NCBI GenBank assembly: GCA_043228905.1
Contig: JBHGNT010000014.1
Span: forward strand, 19,468,001 to 19,532,000
Source of the DNA: Azolla caroliniana
Lineage: Eukaryota; Polypodiophyta
Length of the DNA: 64,000 nucleotides
Direction of reading: 5' to 3'
A program made the position numbers and the translations under genes. This document shows positions 54,699 to 64,000 of the stretch, piece after piece (the stretch's first letter is position 1; each line of letters begins with the position of its first letter). The notes under the pieces are model-generated. The model was not told the DNA's origin, did not search any database, and saw only the letters and a list, made by a program, of their open reading frames with translations.

Positions 54699-56004
54699 AC
54701 GTTAATACTTATCCTAGTAGGATGTAATGTAAAAACGCTAGTCCTTGGATCTTCATAGGATTAAATATTAAAGCTAGCCTGCAACAAGGGCTTGTGAGTT
54801 TTATACTGTGAAATGGCATCCCTTTAATAAAACATTTTATTATTATATTATGTCATTGTCTTTTTCTCCTATTGTGCATATTGTATAGATTCACGAATAG
54901 TTTGATATATAAATCACATCTTTTTAGCTTACATATGCTTCCGAAATAAAAAATTATTTCAGCAGGAATGTTATGTGTCTAATTTATCTCTGGAGTAAAA
55001 AGTGTAAACTGGAATAGATCACAGCGGTCTTTTGCTTGGTTGATAATCTTTTGATTGAACCTTCCTGAATCTATTTTTAATTGCTAAATTTTTGTTATTG
55101 ATGCCAACATGGTCGAATGGACTATATACAATGTAGTAATATATTTCTCAGAAGGTGTAGTAATACATCTGCTATTATGTGGTCAGTTAACATGGATTGA
55201 TGCGAAATTTTGGAGAATTATGAATACGAGCCAAAACCGGAAAAGTAAATATAAACCACATTTTATACACAATTAATGACACTGGCCTGCACTATGGAAG
55301 AGCACATTGTGATTATCGATGTAAAGTAATTATATATATAGGTCAGAAACAATTTGGTGAGAGACTATTGAAATGATAGAATGGCAATTTAATGGCATGT
55401 GTATTTTACAACTAAACGTCGGCATTTAAAGTTATAACTTACAATTGACTGTAGCATTGACTGATGAAAATTGCAGTAAAATACTCCACCATGATTTAAA
55501 ATGAGATAAAAGGTGTAGTACTAAGTAAAAGGTATATGACAGAATTTCGATATCCAACGAGTGTTGAAACACATGCTCAAGCCTCAAGTATATTTATTGT
55601 CTGACGACTTGAAGACTCAAAATTGGTGAGCTCATTAAATCTCAATTATTGATGAGCTCATGTGAATCTGCATCCTACAAAATAATTATGGGTAGATAGA
55701 TTTCTGTACTTAAAAAGAGGTATACAAGTGAATAAATAAGAGGTTGAAGAAAATATACAGAGTAGCAAACACACATTCTCTCTCTCATATGCACACTCTG
55801 ACTTGACTTGAGCTCCAGATACATTTATCCCAAGAACAAATATTTTTCTTCGTGAAACAACGTTTATCGATGCATGCAAAATCTCTTGCAATATAAAATT
55901 TATGGTAATGAATTAATGAAATAAACCCGAGTGCTAAGGACCTCGGAATTGATTGATTTACTACATTTGAGAATTATCTTCAGTTGAGATTTGAGCTACT
56001 ACAT
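54699..56004. other. Intergenic between convergent RAMP4 and PMT genes
   Basis: Contains both 3' flanks (ATAAAACA near 54830 could be the RAMP4 polyadenylation signal). No gene supported. Confidence 0.45.
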
Positions 56005-56266
56005 TTAAGAATTGTCATCAATTGACCTCCAGAAAGTTTTCTGGCAAATAAGAAGTAGCTGTTTGTCATCTTCTTGTTTCTCAGTAGAGTATTTCTTGCA
56101 TTGCCATCGCATAGCTTCTCCTAGAGCATCAGCATTAGCAACATAATTGGGTGCATCACGTATGATCACATATCCTTCAGGTCTCAATATGCGATCCATT
56201 TCCAAGAGTACAAACTTCATCTCACACCTGTTTGAACAGAGAACTAAATTAAAGTACATATACTCA

Positions 56267-56297
<31 letters not shown>

Positions 56298-59200
56298 GAA
56301 CTTCCCCTTTTCATCCATGCACTAAGGAATCGTGCTAATTGTACTAATTTATTAAATGAAATTGTGGAATGGAGAGGTTGATATGCATCTGTGAAGTTAA
56401 ATTCTCCCTCAGTTCTCATGAGTTTGAACTCTCTCTCTCTCTCTCTCTGAACTTCCCCTTTTCACCCATGCACTAAGGAATAGCACTAATTGTACTAATT
56501 TATTAAATGAAATTGTGGAATGTAGGGGTTGATATGCATCTGTGAAGTTACACTTCTCCCTCAGTTCTCATGAGTTTGAAAATATCTTTTACCTGTGACC
56601 CTCCGAAGTGAATAGACCATCCAGATGAAGCAGGTCATAAGTTCTGGGATATGTAGAAAAGGCTTCACACCTAGAAAAACAGAAAATTATGTTGTAAGTC
56701 AATAAATTTGCTTCACATTGACATACATTCATGAGCAAATTAAATATAACAAACCAGTCATGTACTGTCCCAATCAACCCTCGATCATAAATAGTGCCAA
56801 GTGAATTAGCAGCATATGCAGATACAATATTCATAACCCAAACAGGACTATCAATCAATGCTGCTGCAAAGCCACCATACTTAGTGTTCATATCCATCAC
56901 ATTCCTTATTTTGCTTGTGTCTAGGTCAGGGAGCACCGTTTTGTAATACTTTAGAATATCTATCCACACCCTTGTATCCATCCTAAATCCACCTTCACTA
57001 CCTCCAGAAAACAAACGAGATCTTTCTGGAGCCTCCTTTAACCTAGCAGGCCATTTTGGTGTCTCTCCTACACCAAGACGTTGAAATCGAAAGCTGGTTT
57101 TCACAATACACGGACGCATTGGTACATACCTGAAAACCATAAACATTATGCTTAGTTTAGATAACTCCTAGTGCCTTTTAGAGTTGGTTTAGATAGATAA
57201 ATATTATTTAGCATTGGTTTAGATAGATAAAGATTTTTTAGCACTGGTTTAAATAGATAAAGATGATTTCATTGTTGATTCTATGTAACCTATCTGCTTT
57301 ATCTTCATTATCAGACATTGTATGTTACCCACATTGAATCATCTTATTGGTAAATGCCTTACACTAGTATTGCCTGTCTAAGAACCAAATATATAAATTA
57401 TAGTTTGGGAAGCATTTTACAGCATCTATAAAGCTAAGTTACAAAGATTACCATGATGCATCTGGGTCAATACTATCATCACAAAGAGGTGGCACTGAGT
57501 CTTCTGCGCGCTCTTTGAAGCAACTATCATCCAGAGGTTTCTGCCACACAGCAATGTCACCTTTGGTCGCATACTTTTTGTAGCACATTCGATCTAGCAG
57601 ATCTTGAAGTTTATCCAAATCACTTCTCTGCTTTTCCTCGGTAGACTCCCAACCTCTCCAATTCACCTCGTAATTCACTGGTGGCCCTGAGAGAACCCAG
57701 AAACCACCTGGCCGGAGAACCCGATCAACCTCCAGAAGATTGACTCCACCTATTTACAGAAATAAGCAATGATTTCTCTCTCAACAATACAAGTCAAATC
57801 AAGGGAATGTTTATATTAGTATGCCTTAATTTCCAAAACATTCCCAATGTATCCTTCAATATTTTTCAAAATGTGATAAATAAGCCTAATATCTCGAACA
57901 TCTTAAAGATTGCTCATTACAAATTGCTTCCTCTAATTTTCTCTCTATACACAGACCTAAATGATTTCAAAATTTGAGTACATAGAGAATTGTGGGAAAA
58001 GTGGCTATAACTCTGGTAAATTTCCCTAAAATCAACCAGTTATAATTTATTCTATGCAAGATTATACTTCAATCCTTCCATTAACGAGGCATAAAACAGT
58101 GGGATTCATAAATTGTATCACTCTCACCATGGTCAGTCCACGGAATCAAACAGCGGGAACAGTGAGCCATATCGAATGCATTTGCAGGGTAAGGTAGCCT
58201 CTGGGTCGATATGATTCCAAGCATGGCAGGTATTCCTCTCTCAAGGGCAAACTGTACTTGAGCTTCATGGTTGTCGCGAGGTGCTAATGACATGGTTAAT
58301 ATACCACGATGTAGTAGATATCCACCCCAGCTAGCCACCTGAAGATGAACATAGTGTGAAACATGAAAATGACAGCATTATATGTCTTTATCAAGCTTTA
58401 ATTATGCAGTGTTTTAAGAGCGAATTCCAAAATATCCCTATGTTTTTCTTTGTTCCACCAAATACCCTAGTCAACCCCTCAAAGAAAGTAAAAGAGGATG
58501 ATATGATCAAATAATTGATAAAAAAAAGACAATTGAATTGACCAAATAAATGCTCAAGTTGCATATATAAGTGCTAAAATTTGGGTTGACTAAGGGTATT
58601 CGAGAAAGAAAACCTCAGGGATATTACAGAGTTCTTCCTTATATAGTTAGTATGTAAGAAACCAACCCCGCAGCCTGTATCAAGTGCTGTCCTGATACTT
58701 CCATCTTTCATTGCTGGGATAAGTTCTTGCATCTGATCCAAGTAATCATCAACACCATTGGGAAACATTGTACCTCCACCAGGAAAGATGAACTTCTCGC
58801 CCTTCTTCTGCATCCATCTTTGATTCGCCTTTGCAGTGTTAATCCAATCATACGGCACATTTCTGTTCACCCATTATCAATTTTATCAGCAAGAATTGAT
58901 AAGAAAACTCTTTATAAATCAACTAAATGCAGAAATTGTAGTCACAACAACTACATTCAAATTTCTGTTAACAAATGTTCCAAAAATGTGAAACACCAAT
59001 CTCACTTCCTAAGTACATTAAAAATAAGGCCATTTGGAGGACAATGATAAAACATGGGAGAGGCAATTGGAGAGAAATATAAAAAAGCCGAGGGGGATTT
59101 CAGATTTATTTCCTTAAAAACCAAAGAAACAATTCTCCAAACTCTACAGCTGGAGAAAAGATGAATGTGCAGCCTACATAAGATACTGAAAGAATCCACA

Positions 59201-59708
59201 GGTACTAACCTATACCAACATTCATCCCTACTACGAGGCCAACGAATTGGTATCTTGTAGCCTTCTGGCGGTGGAATCAAACAGTCCAGCCTTTCAGAGA
59301 GGGATGGACAATGGCGTTCTCTGAATGCCATCCGATATTTGTCATATTTGCGCCATCTCTAAAATAAGCAGTACAAAGGAAGTTAGAGAAATCACAAGAA
59401 TTTTATAGGAATGATGTCATACTATATCAAGTTAAAGGAAAGATTTGTACGTTTGGGTCTGTACAAGGGGTTAGATCTTGTAAAGTGATGTTGCATTCTT
59501 GGAAGCTACTAGGTTTAACTTGAGGTTGACAATTCTTATTGACTGCAACCTTATCGTACTGGTCAACCGTTGATATATCCTTTTCAGCAGAAAACAGTCC
59601 CCCAAGGTAAAACGCAAACGCACATAAAGACAGTAAAATAAGAGCTGGAGGAAGATGCTTTGACATTTTTTCTGATGGTGCATGGTCTTTCACATCTCGT
59701 TCTTTCAT
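56005..59708 (-). CDS. PMT-family (DUF248) Golgi methyltransferase, 8 exons (595 aa)
   Basis: Exons on the minus strand: 59708-59451, 59358-59210, 58862-58667, 58338-58128, 57749-57452, 57129-56755, 56670-56593, 56227-56005; all GT-AG with consistent phases. It is a type II membrane protein: short cytosolic tail, membrane anchor at about residues 19-40, then a lumenal methyltransferase region. Motifs typical of plant PMT proteins include [25 protein letters not shown], the SAM-binding [17 protein letters not shown] (~193-209), [36 protein letters not shown], then [16 protein letters not shown] (~448) and [10 protein letters not shown]. This family includes QUA2/TSD2 and related enzymes proposed to methylesterify homogalacturonan in the Golgi. 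Which subgroup it belongs to, and its substrate, are inferred from family only. Length fits (590-680 aa). Confidence 0.92.
56298..56580. repeat. Tandem duplication in PMT intron 7
   Basis: Two ~131-bp copies (56298-56428 and 56449-56580) starting GAACTTCCCCTTTTCA and ending CATGAGTTTGAA, each preceded by a CT microsatellite, differ at only a few positions. A recent duplication, probably mediated by the microsatellite. Confidence 0.9.
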
Positions 59709-59731
59709 CCCTATGAAGTCTAGACAGAGAC

Positions 59732-61807
59732 CTGTGAAGAAACAATTTTACAAAATCTTGAGAATTTTGGTATCTCCTTATTTACAAGCGTACATAGGAT
59801 AACAATAATCTTCTCGATCATATGAATTAGTTGAACCCATTTTAAGTCTAAATCCAATTTTTATGGTTAGACATTATCCAGATCTAGAGAAATAAAGGAT
59901 TTTTTCTAGAAGGCACTGTACAAATCATATGCATTTTAAGCGCTGAAGGAACCTGTTATTCCTAAATCCAATTTGATCTGATGTAAAACATCACTTCCGT
60001 TATTCAGAAAATAAAAGATTTCCAAAATGTCAATCACGCATGAGTTCACATATAAAATTTAAATAAAGATGGCTCGTAATAGGATGCCATTTATACGATA
60101 TAGATAGTCAAATCAATGAAAATGCAAGCAAAGTATGACTACTTCCATGACTTCTCGACACTAAACAGATAAGCTACGACTTTAAAGTGTATTTCACGAT
60201 TCAAGTAAGTAAAGGAAATCTGGTCGAGCCTAAATGACAAGCTGTGATCCTTCATCATTTTCTTGAGAGCGGGAAACAGAAGAATAAATGGGAATTTTGA
60301 ACCATGTATAAGACACGGTTTGCCACATTCTTCAAACAGATCTACAGTAGAGATGCAGAAACTGTTATTCAAATCTGAAACTGTTATTCAAATCTAAAAC
60401 AGATAAAAAGAAGAGAAAAATAAACTGTTTATGACACATTGATAACAAAAAAAAGCTTTACAAATTTCATTTCTTCAAGTGAATCACACAATCAGGAAAA
60501 ATGCGTCTAACATTAACGTCTTACTTCTTCAACTTCAGCAAACAAAACAGGTCAAATTTTCAAGTGTATTTCATGATCTAAGGAAAAAATTCACGAATTG
60601 AGATTTCTCGTTTTCACTACAGACTGGATGCTGCATTCATCAAAACAGAAGAAATTATCGATATATAAGATATCGTTTGTTGCATTCATCCAAATAAAAG
60701 AAAAGCACTAGTTCATAAGTATCCATAGTATCCATGAAAGCCGATTCGTACAGAGATGCCTCAACTTTATTCCTGGCATTTTCTCGAAACAGGTAGCAAG
60801 GTAGTAAAACAAGAGAGAAGAACATATGGATTGAAATTAAGTAGATGAACAACGTAGATTGTGACACTCGACCAAACAAATCTGTTCATACACGATACCT
60901 CAATTTTCTGTCTCTATCATACGCTTAAGCGATAGCAATTTAAGTAGAAACACACAATATAAGAAAACAAGTCCCTACAAGACAGAGGTTGTTCATACAG
61001 AAAAAACAAAAAAATCAAAGAAAAAGAATGAAAGAAATAACAGTGAAAGAAAATCAGCAATATCTACGATACATAGTTAACAGAAGGCAGATCTACGGTA
61101 AAAACAAATGCAGTAACTTGTTACTTAAGAGATCACAGCAGGAAGGAGGTTATAATTTTCCAGTGTATATTATGATCCTGGGAGTCCATGCATCTACTTT
61201 TGTCTGGTTTCTCTAGTTTTCCTCTAACTCCAAAATATTTAGCCATGCTTAACCTTGGCTAATTTGAGAAATGAATGAAATAATAGTATTAAATCTGGCA
61301 ATTGAAGTAAATTCTGAGAAAAAGAAACTGAAATGGCCACGAAGAGATGTGAAACGAAGAGCAACAGATGAAAAGGAGTGAAAATGAGAACCAATTTAAT
61401 TGATTGACGGATAAGAAGAGAGCATTTCTTGTCGAGCAATGGAAGCACGACATATGTCAAAAACTCTAAAAGAAGAAGAAAGGGAGTGCAAGAAGCTTAT
61501 GAGAAAATAAAACCAATAAGACCGTGAAGATTCGCTCAGGAAATATCGAAACGAGGAGAGCATGGAATAGTGAGCAAGGAGAGAAAAAGAAGGAATAAGG
61601 ACGGACGGATTGAATGAATACCGCTGGATAGTATATGTTGAGAAGGAGCTCCAATGGAAGCTCGGGATCTCTCGGAAACTCCGAATGGAAGATGGAGAAG
61701 ACGATGAAGAAGAAGAAGAAGAAGCGATGGAATGGAATGGAACCTTAGAAGAGCAAGAACATTAGAACAGATACAAAAGCACGGAGGAATGGAAGAAGAG
61801 TAGTCAC
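59732..61807 (-). other. Predicted long 5' leader intron of the PMT gene
   Basis: On the minus strand, TCTTCACAG|G (exon from 59731) is a good acceptor 23 nt before the ATG, and AGCTCAG|GTGACT (61808/61807) a good donor. The upstream CT-rich sequence (61808-61900) would be exon 1 of the 5'UTR. No coding frame lies inside. cDNA would settle this. Confidence 0.5.
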
Positions 61808-61959
61808 CTGAGCTTTAATGGAAACCTCGAGACAGACAGAAAGAGAGAGATCTGAGAAGCGAAGAAGAAGAAGAAGGAGGCGATCGGATTCCTGACTCCT
61901 TCGAATGCAGTCCAGCGAGAAATACACGAATTTATTTATTTTTCCTTCTTTTTTTTCTC

Positions 61960-63019
61960 TGATATTTGTGTTTTTTTTTTTCTCCCACCTTTCTTCTATT
62001 TCCTATATTTGTTTTTTTCATTCCACTTATTTATTTATTCATTCATTTACTGTTTGTTTTACATACATATGTACATATTTCCTCCTTATTAATTGTTTAT
62101 TTTCATATTTATTGTTCATTTTCTTATTTATTCTTTATTTCCTCCTTATTTATTCTTTATTTGCTTTTTTATTTTATTTGTTTGTTTTCACGCCTAATTT
62201 CTTGTGTATGGCATGGTTTTTTGTCGGCGCCCAAGTGTGAAACCGCCCAAAACACTCTGAGGAGCCTGGAGAAAGAAGAAGAAGAAGAAGAAGAAGAAGA
62301 GGGAATATATCGATTGCTTCGGGATTGTGTTCCTTATTTTTGTCCCTAGAGCCACACACGCAATATCTTTAACACTTTGTCGGGGTGTCAAGGTCTACTT
62401 CGGCATTCCTACCCCTAGAGTGTTGGCTTCCATTTGCAAGGAGCAAACCCAGGGACTTCCTAAACAAACAAACAAACAACCCGCTCTCCCGATGGGTTTC
62501 TTTTCCATACCTCGGACATGTTGTCGACTTCCCCCCCCCCCCCTGCATTTTCGAGACATTGTTTTGGTTTTTTCTTGAGGTTCCAGGTCTTTATTATCAC
62601 ATGTGTCATAAGCCTTTTTGTAAATTGTTGTTTCGCATCCACATGAGGAAAATGCTTGTGTAAAGCATTGTTTCATATCCACACGAATAAGTGTAAAAAT
62701 ATGTATAGTATTGGGCACTTGATTGGGTAGCTTGCTTTGGCAATTCTCGATGTGGGAAAGTTCGGGATTGTTGCGTGAGGAGCTCCTCCTCGTGTGTGTT
62801 TTGGCTCGTCATGCATATTTCAAATCATGCATTGGCTCCGTTGCCAAATGGTCTCATAAGTGTACTTGAGCCCATATGGATCCTTTGGACTTGAGTCCTT
62901 AGTAGTTTCCTTCGTCAAATTAATTAAGATAAGAGAGAAATAGACAAGCAAACAGATAATGTGTGGGTGTGTGTGGTATCATTGTAGTGTTTTTCACAAG
63001 CAAACAAAAAATTATACGC

Positions 63020-63052
<33 letters not shown>

Positions 63053-64000
63053 GTATGTATGTCATATCATTTCTTTCCTGGTTTGAGATATTAATGAGCA
63101 CCAAATAGAAATGTTTCTGAAAAAAGTGTTTAAATTTGTCGTTTTGACCGATGCCAAAGGCCAGTGAGACACCTCATGTCAATTTATCCTATATAATGTT
63201 TGAGTAGACTCGACTCAAAATCTTTCATGCTTCCAAATCACTTGTGTGTGTGGAGAGAGAATGAACGATATGAATCAGAGATGCATCTATTGTCAAGGCA
63301 TATAGTTTAGGATAAGTGATAACAATTGCATTGATGTCTTACTAACTTATGACAAGAAAAAAAGAAAGACATGATGATTGTATATTATTTGTTCTAATAT
63401 GACCTATTATAATTTAGGAGAAGTGACAACAAATACATTGATGGTTTAATAGCTTGCGACAAGAAAAAAAGAAAGATATGATCATTGTATATTATTGCTC
63501 TAAACTGACATATGGGGCTTGAAGAAGAATAGGTCCCATTTCCAAGTTTGTGATTGGCACCTCATGAGAATGACATGGGCAATGAGCTCTCAAAGTGTGT
63601 TCACAAAGAGCAATAAACAAAGGGGTGCTTTGATTGTGTGGCATTAGGGGCAACAATATGGTTGTGGTGTCAAAGTGTTTGGCATGGTAGTGCACCTTGT
63701 AGACTTTATCGTTTGTGTCTATGACACTCTTCTTTTCGCAATGTGTGAGGATGACTCACATTTTTATACTTAAAAGTGTTTATATACTCCAATGTGCATG
63801 GGGTGCTACATAAACAAATTGTATCTGAGGGACACATGGCTATTTTTTTAGTTGCTTGTACACGACAATGTGAATGAAGTCCCCAATGAGAGGGGGAGTC
63901 ACTAAAAAAGGAGCATAGGGAAATTCCCCAAAGATGAGGCTTCCTCTTTTTTTAGATCTAGAAGTTTGTGAGGTTATTGCATTATGTGACTATCAATGGG
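61960..64000. other. Gene-free low-complexity end of window
   Basis: T-rich stretch with TTTATT repeats (61930-62190), (GAA)n at 62276-62300, a short poly-C (62531-62543), (TA)n at 63021-63050, and a 107-bp-period tandem duplication (from 63306 and 63413, each with a TTTAGGA-AAGTGA block and GACAAGAAAAAAAGAAAGA). No gene supported. Confidence 0.5.

Noticed and set aside
61905-62349. Hydrophobic plus-strand ORFs of 111 and 127 codons
   Set aside because: Phe/Leu-rich text from T-rich low-complexity DNA ending in a GAA repeat; no domain.

Overview
This window looks like nuclear DNA of a land plant, most likely a fern. Three long intronless PLS-class pentatricopeptide repeat (PPR) genes lie within 16 kb. 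One carries a KP-variant DYW domain, a form known from hornworts, lycophytes and ferns but not flowering plants. The other genes are plant-type with spliceosomal introns of 76 to 2,275 bases. The intergenic DNA is AT-rich and full of microsatellites, solo LTRs, MITEs and decayed LINEs. The species call is an inference.

Layout: 1-9.4 kb holds a Ty3-type retroelement gag (minus strand, running off the left edge) with its LTR, solo LTRs, two hAT-like MITEs and LINE debris. 9.4-13.0 kb shows no gene. 13.0-17.5 kb is a decayed L1-type LINE on the minus strand, with two solo LTRs inside it and a third beside it. 17.7-36.4 kb is the PPR region: a PPR relic, an 883-aa PPR protein truncated in its E region (+), an ARGOS/OSR-like growth regulator (23.8 kb, +), and two DYW-class PPR genes (27.5-30.3 and 31.9-34.9 kb, -). 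36.7-40 kb is LINE and tandem-repeat DNA. Then come a four-exon 60S ribosomal protein L18a-like membrane protein (40.4-45.6 kb, +), a three-exon PEBP-family gene with a predicted signal peptide (47.1-49.2 kb, -), another LINE relic (50 kb), a three-exon RAMP4/SERP1 gene (52.5-54.7 kb, +), and an eight-exon pectin-methyltransferase-like PMT gene (56.0-59.7 kb, -) with a long leader intron. 62-64 kb is low-complexity DNA.

The genes form no pathway. The main points of interest are: (1) the PPR gene at 31.9-34.9 kb, a candidate U-to-C RNA editing factor; (2) a retroelement family whose LTRs carry perfect heat-shock elements at TATA promoters, present in three copies; (3) a RAMP4 promoter with adjacent perfect heat-shock and unfolded-protein-response elements; (4) a PEBP protein with a secretory leader; (5) duplicated alternative last exons in the L18a-like gene; (6) degenerate minisatellites in the 5' leaders of two PPR genes.
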